Made by a program: the position numbers and the translations under genes. The notes beneath the pieces were generated by a model. The model worked only from the letters and a program-made list of their open reading frames with translations, had not been told where the DNA came from and made no database searches. DNA of 64,000 nt, from the NCBI GenBank assembly GCA_947095585.1, contig OX352763.1:30739462-30803461 (forward strand). Reading direction: 5' to 3'. Shown here piece by piece: positions 21,480-32,454 of this stretch. The stretch is from Nephrocerus scutellatus. Its lineage: Eukaryota; Arthropoda; Insecta; Diptera; Pipunculidae. Numbering within the stretch: position 1 is the stretch's first letter; each line of letters opens with the position of its first letter.

Positions 21480-21870
21480 CAAAAACCACTCTTACTTCTT
21501 AGCCGCCTTTGAGATGAAATAATGTTTGGCCCCTAAGTGGAGATGGAGGACTCTGTAATGATGAGATTTATGAGTGTTAGTGCAGTGTCGACATCATGAA
21601 GAGAATAAGGATCGGAGAGCTTCGATGGATAAGACACATTCCTCACATGAGCGAAGAAGTTATTCCGCCCGAAAGTACTTAGCGGTTGGATTTATGGGAC
21701 AAGATAGCTAGGCAGGACAAACTTAAGCTGGAAAAATGCCAGAGACCATGGCGCCCAGACAACGGTGGCATTGATGAGATCAACTTGAAAAGGAAATCGG
21801 GCTCGGTGGATTGATTACTTGTGGCCGAACCAAGGTTGTAAAACCAACTGTGATGACGATGATGCAATAG
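21480..21870 (+). mobile_element. Element 'A' C-terminal fragment with GAT-rich tail
   Basis: It matches 8950-9335 in broken frames (GAGAATAAGGATCGGAGAGC, ATTTATGGGACAAGATAGC) and ends TGATGACGATGATG, the trinucleotide tail of the family. Confidence 0.6.
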
Positions 21871-22247
21871 AGCGCAAAAGCGTAGACCACATAAATATTA
21901 ATTAAAATGTAGACATATCTATCTGCCAGATCAATCGGTCTGACATTCTGCCATGGAACTGTGTGAGCCTTGAGGTATTGAAATCTTTTTCAGGTGAGGG
22001 CGTCACATTTCTGGTGTTTCTTTTACCTCGTTGCAGAAACCACCCGTTTGGGATTTTCCCTTTTTTATTAAGTGGCCATTGAATGGGCCTTGTACTGTCG
22101 TGTACCAGATAGGGTATCTGAGTGCACGACGCTTTAACTTAACTGCCTTGTCTATGTCTTTTATATTATATTTGAGAAGATTTTCTGTTTGTCTCATCTC
22201 ATCTCATCTCATTATTGATTATTTCCATTACACTTTGATGGCATTAT

Positions 22248-22454
22248 TTACCAATTCATTTTTTTAATTCTTGAGGTGGCTTCTATAGAAAAGGCAATAC
22301 TTGTTTTGGGGCCGTTGAAAATTCCTTTGAAGCCTTCGCTTGCACAGAGGTTTGCTGCCTCGTTCCCTTTGATGCCTGAATGTTCCACAGAGACCACATT
22401 AGGATGATCTTGTCGGCTTTGGACAGCTCGTATAAATGGCAGACGCATCTCCAA
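22248..22454 (-). pseudogene. RNase H C-terminal remnant of the LOA-like element
   Basis: VVSVEHSGIKGNEAANLCASEG matches the final RNase H motif (W-x-x-H-x-G-x-x-G-N-E-x-A-D), with the Trp replaced and the terminal Asp changed to Asn. It is too short and altered to be active. It lies downstream of the reverse transcriptase piece, in the order expected for LOA/I-like elements. Confidence 0.6.
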
Positions 22455-23189
22455 GTTGTTTTGGAGTTGAAAACTGGGTCTTTTAATTCTAGTAGTGTTC
22501 TTCTGTATCTCCTTTTAAAACGTTCTATGTTGCAGGCTTCTATTGCTGTTGTTTCTTCCTAGAAAACGGTTGGGGATTTTTCTAGGGCTATTCGTATTTT
22601 GGTTGTAGGCCCGAATACTACTGCTCCCGTCCCTGTATATGTTATGGATCCGTCTTTATACCAGATAGATGCATGCTGGTAAAGGTTATTTATAATAATT
22701 TCAAATTGTTTTCATTCTGGGCTCTTACTGAGAAGTTCCTTTGGAAATTAGTTGTTTTAACCATTGAGTCTGATTGAAAGACAAGTAAGCTATTTATGTT
22801 GATTTTGTTAATGATGGTTGTAAGTCCTGGTCTATTAGCTTTCTTCTTGTAGGTTCTTATATTGAGTGTAATGACTCTCGAGGCAGCTTCGATTTTGATA
22901 TATAAATGAAGTGGTGGAAGTCACAGAAGCCTTGCAAGAAAAAGCAAGACAACTCCTTATAGCAGCTGTTGCACTTGGACAGATTAGTCTCTGAATTTTA
23001 TTTAGTTTTGAGCGCGTCGTAGATTTCTCTGTTTTTGGCCACCATATCAGGGTTGCATATGTGAGCCTGCGCCTGATAATGCTTTGGTATAGAGTCAGGC
23101 GGGCTTATTCCACACGTTTTACTGAACATGCGCTGGCAAGAAAGCCTTATAAACTTTGTTGGTTATGTAGGACATATGTGAGTTCCATG

Positions 23190-23669
23190 TTAGGTTTTGG
23201 TCGAACATGACCTGTCTTTTTGTGAAGACTGCAGACTATTTAGGTCGACCTCTCTGTACCATTCGTTTTCTAGTTTAAGAGAGAATTTTTTGCGTTCTGC
23301 TATCGTACCCTTGAATTTACCACGAACCAATAGGTCATCTGCATAGCTAAAGTTTGTGATAAGATTATTCTTAAGCCTGTCAAGTAGCTGGTCTATTACT
23401 AGTAGCAACAACAGTGGTGATAAGATGCCGCCTTGTGGACAGCCTCTAGTTTCCGCTACTGTAATGAGTTCGTAACCGAACGAGGCTCGAATTTTCCAAC
23501 CTTTTTGTATGCTCATGACCCATTCTATAATAGAGAAGTCTATTCCCATTGTTCTAGCTTGAGTTTGAATTACTTTAAAGCTGGTGTTGTCAAAAGCGCC
23601 TTGAATGCCGATAAAGGCGCATAGAAGCATTTCTTTACTTCGAAGTGTGTCTTCGATTTCAACTGTCAA
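23190..23669 (-). pseudogene. LOA-like reverse transcriptase remnant
   Basis: An open frame of 159 codons holds the palm domain: a decayed first catalytic motif (FIGIQGAFDNTSF, aligning with the D-I-x-G-A-F-D box, so the first Asp is lost), then RGCPQGGILSPLLLLLVIDQLL, then SYADDLLV with both catalytic Asp residues. The fingers lie upstream in other frames, to about 24245. Loss of the first Asp and the frameshifts make it inactive. Confidence 0.65.
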
Positions 23670-24289
23670 CTCATGGAGTGATGTTCCTGTAGATTTACCA
23701 GTCTGAGATGCATGTTGGCTGGGGCATAGAGGATAGATCTTATGTAGTGACCTAATATTTACTCCATGGCTCTTAGTATGAATGATGTGAGGCTAATTGG
23801 CCAGTAAGACCTGCTGTCCTCGGGGGATTTCTCCCCTGACTTCGGTTAGAAAATCACTCTCACTTCCTTCCAGCACCTTGGTATGTACTCTAGGCTATAG
23901 ATGGCTTTGTATGGTCTTACGAGTAGAGTTTCTATAATGTGTATGCCACGTTGCAAAAGGGATTAGGTATATCCCGTCTCCACTTGGAGATTTTTATGTT
24001 CCGAAGGAATTTACTGCCCATTGAACTCTTTCAGTGGTGAAAGGGCTATTTGAGCGCCTAAGGGCCTGTGCGGGGATAAGGTAAGGGTGTGAGTTAATAT
24101 CCTCTTTTTCTTCTTGATTGCTTAGTATTAGACAATTTGGGAAATTACTTTTTACTAAGCAGTCAACAGTTTCTTGTCTTGTGATTTGGTGTCTAGACTG
24201 AACCAAACAACCATCTTTGTGTACATTACGATGGTCAGGGAGCACTGTTATGGAAGGAAATTTGAGGTAGACCGGGTAAACTGGTGCAA

Positions 24290-24895
24290 TGGTGTTTCAG
24301 CACTAAAAGCTAGAGGTCTGATCTGATTCACAAATGGACTGGAGTTTGAGCTGGTGTCTTCCAACGGGAAAGAGTCCCACGGTTTTCTAGGCGGAACTCC
24401 ATGCCATTAAAGTGCTGTCGTCCAATTTATTAGACTCGTTATCAATGAAAGACTGCTACGATGCACCGCAATCTTTTGCTAGACACAAAAGAGTGAAACT
24501 CAGTTGGGACCCTGATCATCAGGGAATTGCAGGCAACGAATATGCATAGGATCATAGGACCTGAACCCTACTGTTGTATCAACTGGGCTACCGCCACAGC
24601 ACTGATAACTTGTTGGAAACACAAACTTCGTCTGGCCCACTGGAATAACGTCCTGGGGCTGAGGCAATTCAAACAATTGATCAGACCATTTTCCTACAAG
24701 GAAGTTCTTAATATAAATAAAATCAACATTAGGAAGCTGGTAAGTTTCAGGATTCAAAAATGAATTAGGTCAGGTCAGGGAAAGCTACAAAAAAACCTTG
24801 ACCAAGAATATATTGAAAATTTTACAAATATTATAAATAATATAATTAATACAAACGATAATATTTTTAATTTTATTTCTACATATATCATCTTC
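24290..24895 (+). mobile_element. 3' end of another RNase H-bearing non-LTR element
   Basis: On the + strand about 24420-24545 spells a broken RNase H ending WDPDHQGIAGNEYA. Then 'GGAATAACGTCCTGGG' and a 3' tail with 'GGTCAGGTCAGGGAAAGCTA' follow. The tail (24765-24870) occurs again at 37970-38085. Confidence 0.55.
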
Positions 24896-24905
24896 TAATG
24901 AAAAC

Positions 24906-25926
24906 TTCGGTCCATGTGGCCATCAGTCGACGTTTTAGGAGCTGTCTTTTAGACGTCCGAAACAGACGGGGAGCCGACATGGGTATGGTACGTGATCATC
25001 ACCTTATGGTAGCTACTGTCCTGTTACGTACTGCATCTGTTCAAAGACTCCGCAATATCATCTGAATGCATAGGTATAGCATCGACCGGCCAAAGATCCC
25101 CTCAGCACGCCAAAAATTAAGGGATCATTTATCGCAAGGAGTGGAAGCAATAAGCAGCTCACTGCCGACAAACATCCAATTGAAAGGCTGTAAAAAATGA
25201 TTTCACATCTGGAGCGGAAAGTATTGTTGGTAGAAGCCAGCACGTGGCTTACCGAAGATACCTGGAGGCGGATTGAAGAACGTAAGCTACTTAAAGCTCG
25301 TATTGTAGATATCCCAGCAGCAGCGAGGATCGAGGTAGAGTCCCTGTATCGAAGCAAAATGAGAGAAGTGCAGCGTATTGTAAGACGTGACAAACGTAAT
25401 TATATTAACAACCTGGCCTAAGAAGTAGAGAAAGCAGCCATGATGTACGATAGCAGAACCGTTAACAGAATCACCAAAGAGCTGACAGGTGGTCACCGCT
25501 CTAGCCAACAACCGGTGAAAGGCATAGATGGTGCCGTACTAGTTTCAGATGAGGATCAGCTCAAGCGATGGAAGGAGCATTTCTCTACGGTCCTTTACCG
25601 TGTATTCGCCAACGATAAGCATCAAAATCAAACGGAGCTGCCGGAAGTAATAATTTCCCGAATTCGCACCTTAACTCCCAGTAAAGGTGCGATCAACGCA
25701 CTAAATAACAGCAAGTCAGTAGGACTAGATGGTAGACCCGCAGAGCTTCTAAGTGCCGCCCCAACGACATCAGCAGAGCGCTTTTATATCCTCTTGTAGA
25801 GAGAGCTTGGAAGGCAGAAAGTTTCCCCGACGAGTGGAAGAAGGGAATGATTGTCAAGCTCCATAAAAAAGGTAGTCGTCTTATGGAGTGCGAAAACTGG
25901 AGAGGCATTTGCGTTTTTCCTGCAGC
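24906..25926 (+). mobile_element. RTE fragment, second copy of the 41777-45064 family
   Basis: It starts at the end of the endonuclease (AISRRFRSCLLDVRNRRGADMG) and stops early in the reverse transcriptase (ENWRGICVFPA). It carries stops and frameshifts. It has CGG GGA (Arg-Gly) where the long copy at 44033 has the TGA, so the sense form is ancestral. Confidence 0.75.
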
Positions 25927-26955
25927 TTCTCGTTTTATTTAAGGATTCAGTCATTCGTTTGCTGCTAATCTGATACTAGTGCTGCCAAAAAAAATAAAGA
26001 AAAACATGTCGTTGAAAAAAGTGTGATCTTGCTCATTTCCAAGTTAAACTCACATCATAAGTTTATATTTGCCATTGCCACAATTAGGCTAATCAGAAAC
26101 AAACACATCCCCTTTTTTTACTCGACTTTTCGAGATAAAAAGTTAACTTGGACGTGTTTAGCAGCAAATAAAGAAATTCCACCAAAATAGGATTAGTTGT
26201 TATCTTGCTTGTCAGAATATTAAAATATGATCGGATTAAGCAATTTTCTAATTAATATTTTGGATTGAATTTAGGGCAACTTAGAAGTAGAACCTGCTTT
26301 ATGAATGTTATCAGCCTAAATGTCTGTTGGTAGAGCTTAACATGTTTTACTACGCTATCTATCACACTACCACATTGAGTGAGCAGCTCAACTGCTATCA
26401 GTTCAGAAAAATCAGAACAATCTCAGCAGGAAAAACGTCTATAACTACTATATAGAGAAGCCCCAAGAATCCAATGACGGTGAAATCATCGAAACCGTCA
26501 AAGATGTCGTCAACAATAATCGCCATATAAGAGAAGCATCTCAAGGGATATCAAAGGATATAAACAATTGACCCCCCCTCCAAAACTATTTTTTTCTCAG
26601 AATAACCCAAGGAATCACACCTTAACGGATCAGCATCCCAAGACCGAACACCCTGTATAGAGAAGGCCCAAGATCCAAATGACGGTGATGTCATCGAAAC
26701 CGTCAAACATGTCGGCAACAAGATCGCCGATGCCTTCACATACATATCCCACAATATCACAACCCGAACAACCGCTCATGTTTTTACATAATAATGGTAA
26801 TTAAGTGCATCTGCATTATATCTGTATATGATAAATAAATACAAAAAATTAATAATTTGCAAAAATAAACTGAAGAACAATTACTTTCCACGTCCTAGTA
26901 CATATATTCACTTCTGACTACAACTACACTTGATCTTATTCATGTTCTGTTATAT
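25926..26955 (+). repeat. Family-2 duplication unit, copy B
   Basis: It begins CGTTTTATTTAAGGATTCAG, abutting the RTE fragment. It matches copy A but has lost the segment with promoter and signal peptide, joining 'GAGCAGCTCAACTG' directly to the spacer codons. Confidence 0.75.
26395..26792 (+). pseudogene. Family-2 peptide pseudogene, copy B
   Basis: The spacer and helix codons of the 16298 gene appear twice: once at 26400-26520 (GACGGTGAAATCATCGAAAC) and again at 26660-26790 (GACGGTGATGTCATCGAAAC through AACAAGATCGCCGATGCC), separated by about 130 unrelated bases. There is no TATA box, start codon or signal peptide, and the frame is broken. The same double arrangement exists at 63300-63690, so this defect predates the duplication that separated the two copies. 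Confidence 0.75.
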
Positions 26956-26959
26956 TTTA

Positions 26960-27790
26960 GTTTAACATGGTAAAAGTTGGGTGGTCACGCATCAGCATAA
27001 TAGGGGGACTATCACGTAAGATTCGCCAGAATTGCACGTGCCCGTGACTACCTTTGACTAGTGGAAGTGCCATCAAACATCCACGCTCACTGTATAGAGT
27101 TCTAGTTGCACAGTAGCCAGCCGGTACCCTGTCAAATATAATGCTGACATAACAGCAATCCGTCAGATGCGTTGTGTGGGGAATGGTGGAATATGACAGA
27201 TATAACAGCTGTTACGGAAGGCTTCATCGGTTTAGGATAGCCTTTCTAGTTAGCCAAAATATGAAACCCACCGTTATCAGCTTTCAAAAAGTAAATAAAC
27301 GGCTAACGTCTAAGTAACGGATGGAAAAGGATATTTGTTTGAATCAGTCGAACGAGAGCTCAAAGCCTGCCCTCAGTGTGATGTACAAAACATTCTGGGG
27401 AATATGAGCTCAAAAATAGGTAGGGAGCCAGTATTCAGGCAGTACATTGGCAACCATAGTTTACGCGAGAACACTTATGACAATGGGCAGCGAGTTATAG
27501 AGATGGCAAGATTTTCTCCTCTATCCTTCAAGACGGTATAGCCCCATACGTTAAAGTTATCATTTGTCCAAACCAGTGTGGCTTCATCCCAAGCAAATCA
27601 AAAAAACTCACTACACCATCTTTTTATAAACTTTAAGACAATAACCAATATTATAAGCCAAGTAAGAATATCACTATCAAGCCCATTCAACATCTATAGA
27701 GGGCTTCGACAAGTGGATGGCCTGGCCTGCCACCTCTTTAACCTGGCATTGAGGAAAGCGATCCGTATACAGAAATTACATTTCACGTTC
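26960..27790 (+). mobile_element. Element 'A' fragments (5' region, endonuclease start, reverse transcriptase pieces)
   Basis: It has 'AGCATAATAGGGGGACTATC', then 'NMSSKIGREPVFRQYIGNHS' codons (27400), 'TTCTCCTCTATCCTTCAAGAC' (27510) and 'GAGGGCTTCGACAAG' (27700), all matching 6600-8640 in order with large deletions. The end 'TTTAACCTGGCATTGAGGAAAG' is also at 47060. Confidence 0.6.
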
Positions 27791-27794
27791 GCTA

Positions 27795-28850
27795 TATTCC
27801 TGTTATTAGGAAAATAAATCTCTGTATTCGCGTGTGACCCGTTTTATGAACCTGGTCCAATTGGTCTTCCTAATATTGAATTTAGGAACTTCTGGTTGGG
27901 TTTCGAAGGCCAGTAAGGATTCGTCAGCAAACGAAATTATAATTAATATTGCATTATGGTCGGTATCATACGGTCGTGAACCATTTCTGCTTGCAGTCAC
28001 GCATCTGAAATACACAAATCTAGATATGAATTCCCGGAAGGATAACTTGCCGTAACTGGGCTGTACAATTGCAATTTTTGATTGATTTGATTATCATCAA
28101 CAAATCGCTTAAGAAAGCTGCCTCTTCCACTCGCTATTGAATCCAACCAAATTGGATGTTTCGCGTTGAAATCTTCCGCTAGGATGAAATGGTTATTTAA
28201 ACTATCTAGTCCTAATGTTCTAGTGCTGGCAGTGCATATGCAGATTTTATATAAAGGTAACTATTATTACGAAGTGGCAGCGAGATAATAGTTGTCTTTA
28301 GACAGTTAAAACAGGCAATATTGCCCTTATAGGTTTTTTTTTTATAACTAAGTGGTTTCCGTATAAGCATTGGTGTACCATCACCTCGAAGAGCGTCTTT
28401 TCTATCCGTTCGTATAATGTGCTTAGAGCGTTTAGCTTAGTTTCATACATAAGAAGAACGTCAGGTCAATGGTCCGTCACAAAACGCAGTTCTTCACCAT
28501 GTCTAGCGACTGAGGTAACGGAGTTGACATTGAGGGCAGCTATTCTGATTGCTTCACATCGAGGCCTAGGCATTGAGACTACAAAGCACATCTGATATTG
28601 TGCTAGTTTTTAATGCTTGTTCTTCCACAATCCTGGTTAGTTTGCTTACTTGCTCCTGCATTTGCTGAACGCGAAACAGTGTATGTAACAGGGTTGCTTC
28701 TGGCCATATCAGCAAATGAGACTCCATTTTGCATGAAACTCTCAATACGATTGGTTTTTGGATAAGTATTGTGTTGTGATTCTCTTGTTTTTGCCTAAAG
28801 ACTTTCATTTAACTTTTTATAGAATTTTATAATGTTTGCGATAGTCCGAA
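27795..28850 (-). mobile_element. Jockey-type non-LTR fragment: end of ORF1 and endonuclease
   Basis: On the minus strand the order is an ORF1 tail (28808-28566, EQVSKLTRIVEEQALKTST) and then an endonuclease in broken frames: 'VNSVTSVARHGE', 'PDVLLMYETKLNA', 'LAGDFNAKHPNW' (about 28170) and 'SYLDLCIS'. The DFNAKHPxW motif is typical of jockey-group endonucleases. The same stretch recurs, interrupted, at 48113-50740. Confidence 0.65.
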
Positions 28851-28954
28851 TTAGGTTTATGCGAAAAAAATAGAAAAGTTGCCCGGAAAATTGTAAATTT
28901 TTGTATGAACTCGCGACCATAACTTACGATTCGAACGATGGTTTTTCGTAATCC

Positions 28955-29200
28955 TTTTTTTGCCCTTAAATGACTCCCCAAAGACCTCTAAAAGATCCCG
29001 AAAAGACACCCAAAATAAACCCAAAATAAACCCAAAAGACCCCCACAAGACCTCCAAAATATCGCCAAAAGACCCTCAAAAGAGTCATAACAAGACCCCC
29101 AAAAGGCCAACAATGGAACACCAAAAGACCCCAAAAAGACCACCAAAATACCCCCAAAATACCGCCAAAATACCCCCAAGCTCACAAAAGGACAACGTCT
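28955..29200. repeat. C/A-rich quasi-tandem tract, 'ACCCCCAAAA' theme
   Basis: About 245 bases with many CCCCAAAA-like steps roughly every 10-12 bases on the + strand (runs of G and T on the other). Several frames stay open on both strands only because the composition avoids stops, so none is called a gene. Confidence 0.75.
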
Positions 29201-29741
29201 GTCGGGTCAGCTAGTTCTCTTTATTAACTTCGTTTGCCCGTGTGTTTTTGTTTTTGTGCCTTGTCCTTGTCCTCATAAAATATGTGATACATTTTTAACC
29301 CATTTCCTAAAGCCCTATATCCAAACATTGAACATGACAACAATTTCTATAAAAATTTGGAAGTGATCGGGCCTCAGGGCCGAGGGACTCCCATATAAGT
29401 TAGAATTAACCCGATTTGATTCAATATTCGAGAGATTTTACGTAAAAAATTTAAATTTTTATGGATTGTATTTTTCTAACTCATATCTTTTCACGAATAA
29501 ACGCTTACAATAAGAAATTTGTTCGTTTTTGGTGGCGCGTGATTAAAATAGGCGCAGTAAAAGCACCCGTGTACGGGACTTACACCATTTTCTAGCTATT
29601 ATTACTTGACACTGGATATACAACCACAAAAAAGTGCTTATTCTATGTTATCTTAGTAAATAATCAGCCTGTGGAGCTTATCATTATCTAACAACTTAAC
29701 TAGTTATAACTTTGCTATGTTGACTTGACACCGTCACCGTA

Positions 29742-29773
29742 TATAAAAGCCGAGCAAGAACTCGATTTCAGTA
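29742..29773 (+). promoter_or_regulatory. Core promoter of family-1 copy P2
   Basis: TATAAAAG at 29742-29749 and TTTCAGTAGAG with initiator A at 29770: 28 bases from the T of TATA to +1. The 5' leader would be 90 bases. Confidence 0.75.
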
Positions 29774-29859
29774 GAGTCACTGATCACAGCAGCGTCGAGC
29801 GAGACCTTTCTGTTTTTGTTCTGTCTCATCGACTATTTGTCAGCTCATCACCGACGACC

Positions 29860-30147
29860 ATGAAGACCACCTACAAATCAATCGCAATTTGTTTCCTTTT
29901 GTTTTGCATTGCAGCTGTGCAGTGCAGGCCGACGTCGGAGAATAGTGGCGCTACCACCGAAAATACTGGGAATGGAGATGAAGAACCTATCATGAACGCG
30001 ATCAAGGCGTTTTCCGAAGGTTTCATGGCCGGCATAGGGTTAAATAATAATATCATCGCTGGCGTTAAATATGTGGGCAATGGAATTTCCAAAGGCGTCG
30101 AACGTCATGAAGCTTACAACCCTTATGTGCCTAACCGTGATATATAA
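29860..30147 (+). CDS. Small secreted peptide family 1, copy P2 (95 aa)
   Basis: Single exon. A signal peptide (MKTTYKSIAICFLLFCIAAV) ends at VQC before RPT. The mature part, about 72 residues, starts with a Ser/Thr/Asn/Glu spacer (SENSGATTENTGNGDEE) and continues with IMNAIKAFSEGFMAGIGLNN, IIAGVKYVGNGISKGVE and the tail RHEAYNPYVPNRDI. The helix-forming, Gly-containing core is the part best kept among copies. The frame is open 45 codons upstream, but the ATG after CGACGACC matches the start in all paralogs and fits the mapped TATA and initiator. There is no internal Cys, so no disulphide fold. It could be an antimicrobial-type, salivary or seminal peptide; the function is unknown. Confidence 0.8.
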   Translation: MKTTYKSIAICFLLFCIAAVQCRPTSENSGATTENTGNGDEEPIMNAIKAFSEGFMAGIGLNNNIIAGVKYVGNGISKGVERHEAYNPYVPNRDI

Positions 30148-30284
30148 TTCTATATATAATTTGTAACTTCTGTCTTGCTAAAGAATTAAAAGAATTAAAT
30201 AAATAAATACCCAAACATACTGATGTATTGCAAATATTTGCGTATGCTAATAGATTATAGATATCGTCATCGTTATAATTGTTA

Positions 30285-30490
30285 GATCTTCTAAGACCCC
30301 TTCACCATCAGAAATAAAATCTCTCTACATGTTGCAGTTTTCAGTTTGTTTTTTGGTGTTGTTTCCAACTTTCAATTTGATTTTCGTGGGCTTGGGGCAA
30401 GGAATTGCTGGTAAGGCGAGTGGAGAGCCATAAATGCTCTGAGTGGTATACCGTACTTCAGCAGTGATATTTCTTACACTAAAAATCGGT
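30285..30490 (-). repeat. Conserved downstream segment of family 1 (copy 2)
   Basis: The minus strand spells EVRYTTQSIYGSPLALPAIP and continues KPTKIKLKVGNN, nearly as in 34784-35062. The rest of that frame is missing. Confidence 0.55.
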
Positions 30491-30667
30491 TAAAACACAT
30501 CCTTATAGCAGATATTTTGTTGGGTCTGAGTACTGTAGCAAATGCATTCGTTACGGTTCTGTCCTTGATATTTTGTTTGTCAGGACACATATGAGTTCCG
30601 AATTTAAATGGAGCCGTCCGTATAGGCTCAAAAATACATTCACATTTATTTGTTCAATTTGTTCATT

Positions 30668-30790
30668 TGGTGGTGCAGTGGTTACAACCAATGGATTTAA
30701 CTCGGAAGCCACCAGGTTCGATTCCTGGCGCATTCAAAAATGCATGAACTTTTCTCACCGCACTGAACATCTGGATTAAATACAAATACA
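30668..30790 (+). mobile_element. tRNA-derived SINE, copy 1
   Basis: An A-box-like TGGTGCAGTGG at 30671-30681 and a perfect B box GGTTCGATTCC at 30715-30725 are 34 bases apart. They are followed by a body with GCGCATTCAAAAATGCATGA and TTTTCTCACCGCACT. The related copy at 33530-33645 shares both head and body, which separates it from a genuine tRNA gene. It is transcribed by RNA polymerase III if active. Confidence 0.65.
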
Positions 30791-31089
30791 CATTATACGA
30801 TACTGTTCATGTATGACCAAAATATTTTAGTTTGTATTTGCTCGAATGTGAACTCAACTCTACACATAGACCCGCAACACTTTACTTCCTTCTATTCCAA
30901 TATTGCCAAGCTGTGCATTGGCATTATAAGGCAATTATAAAAAATCGTTCAGTCTCACTATAAATATATTATTGAATCTAATTGGACAATATAATAAAGC
31001 GTCGTTTAACACATGACTCGCAAACTTAAAGCTCGCCTTAAATACAGTAATAAAATGAATTCTTTACATCTCAATCATGGCCTCAATAG

Positions 31090-31980
31090 TTTGCTATGGA
31101 GCATTAACTGGCCATTTAATGGCAATAGTAGGGTGGTAGCCTTTCTGATACGATCACTAACATAATCCACGAGGGTATGAGACAGTTTGTCCCTTCCAGG
31201 ACAAAGTGTATTAAACCAAAAGAGTATGCTTGGTATGATTTAAGCTGGAAACAGGCTACTTTCAACCGGGAGGTATGCTTTCGGTTATATAAAGAAAACC
31301 CCACTGTGGAATATCGAACCAAATTTAGACAAGTGAGAAATAATTGCAATGCCTACCTTAGACGAGTCAAATTCGATTATGAAATTAAGATATTTCGCAG
31401 CAGCATCACGCTACCAGATAGCTACCAGATTGTCGCCACCTGTACTTTCAAGAGTCGAATCTTCTATGGGGAAAATCTACTTGTCTACTCATCAAATGCT
31501 AGAGTATTGAATGATATCAACATTCATAAATGTGCTGGGTCCGATGGTATTCCTACTCAGGAGGCAGGCTATTCCATTTCTTTTATCCTTTTGGAGTTGT
31601 CCCAAGAAATTGGAAAACAGCTTTTATACAGCCTGTTACTTAAAAAGGCAAACCGTCTTCTCTTTCCTCGTACCGAACAATTGCGCTAACATCTACATTT
31701 TCTAAGGTCATGGAAACGCTGAACAATCGTAAGCTTTTGCAATACCTTGAATCCTTAGCGACCAGCAGAACGGTTTTCGGATGCAACGCTCTACATGTGG
31801 CCTGTTGGATTATCTCACTGAAAAGTGGAACCATTCTATTCACAAATTTGGTGAATGCAATGTTGTTGCACTCGATATTTCCAAGGCATTTAACAGAGTC
31901 TGGCATCAAGGTCTTTTGTCGAAAAAGAATGTTTATGGAATTGATAAGCCCATGCTTGATTGGACTAGTAACTAACTACG
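31090..31980 (+). mobile_element. Family K non-LTR fragment
   Basis: It covers the linker and first reverse transcriptase motifs: RTKCIKPKEYAWYDLSWKQA (31200), NDINIHKCAGSDGIP (31510) and VALDISKAFNRVWHQG (31870), where the catalytic Asp of SKAFDRVW is replaced by Asn. It resumes for about 70 bases at 32337-32405 after an unrelated insertion. Inactive. Confidence 0.7.
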
Positions 31981-31984
31981 ATAA

Positions 31985-32345
31985 GTATCGTTAGTAGTGT
32001 AAATAAGGGAATAAGGCTACAATTTTCTGGTCTTTTATCGATATTTCTGTTTGGAAGGTTTTCAATGAGTGGCGTTCGCTGCAGAGAAATTATTAGCTAA
32101 TTGGAATTTAACCAGTGAAGTTGTAAAAGTTCTTGCAAAGTGATTAAGCTACTACCTAAGAGAATCGCATTCTAAAGTACAAGTAATAAGTGGTTTTGTG
32201 TCCATTTAATGTTATCACCAGTATAAATTGTGAATTTGTGTTATTTTTGCTGTTAGTTTAGTAAAGTTATTATTTGCAAATTAATAAACTTGTCTTGTGT
32301 TTTATTTGCTAAATTCTTTACGAACCCGAAAGCCTGAATTTCGTA
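31985..32345. mobile_element. LTR-like insertion within family K
   Basis: The 350-360 bases between two family K pieces contain AATTAATAAACTTGTCTTGTG (in parts, a possible polyadenylation and R region) and end TTTCGTAACA. A start at TGTAAATAAGGG (about 31997) would give TG...CA ends. No clear target duplication is seen, so the assignment is weak. Confidence 0.3.
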
Positions 32346-32454
32346 ACAGTTCTGACCTTGACAGGGTAACAAAAGGGGACTACATAATAGAGTTGAATTT
32401 AGCGCTTCTAATATCATACCCCGAACTATACTGCTCATGTTTTTACATATATCA

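Larger units (their letters stand above)
22010..24290 (-). mobile_element. Degraded LOA-like non-LTR element with RNase H
   Basis: Read on the minus strand: a linker with SNSPFTTERVQWAVNSFGT (about 24040), a reverse transcriptase with RGCPQGGILSPLL and FSYADDLL (23669-23190), and a C-terminal RNase H ending with SGIKGNEAANLCASEG (22454-22248). Domain order and motifs resemble LOA/I-type elements; frames are broken throughout. Confidence 0.65.

Noticed and set aside
26551..26760. 69-codon minus-strand frame at 26.6 kb
   Set aside because: It is antisense to the family-2 pseudogene and reflects its codon composition.
28857..29214. Overlapping open frames on both strands rich in Pro/Lys or Phe/Gly
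   Set aside because: The C/A-rich tract lacks stop triplets in many frames; no promoter, splice signal or conserved counterpart.
29725..29859. Longer N-terminus for peptide P2 (45 extra codons)
   Set aside because: The extension includes the TATA box and initiator, and is not open in the paralogs.
30668..30740. Genuine tRNA gene
   Set aside because: A and B boxes are present, but no acceptor stem or clean anticodon arm can be drawn, and a second copy with the same 3' body shows it is a SINE.
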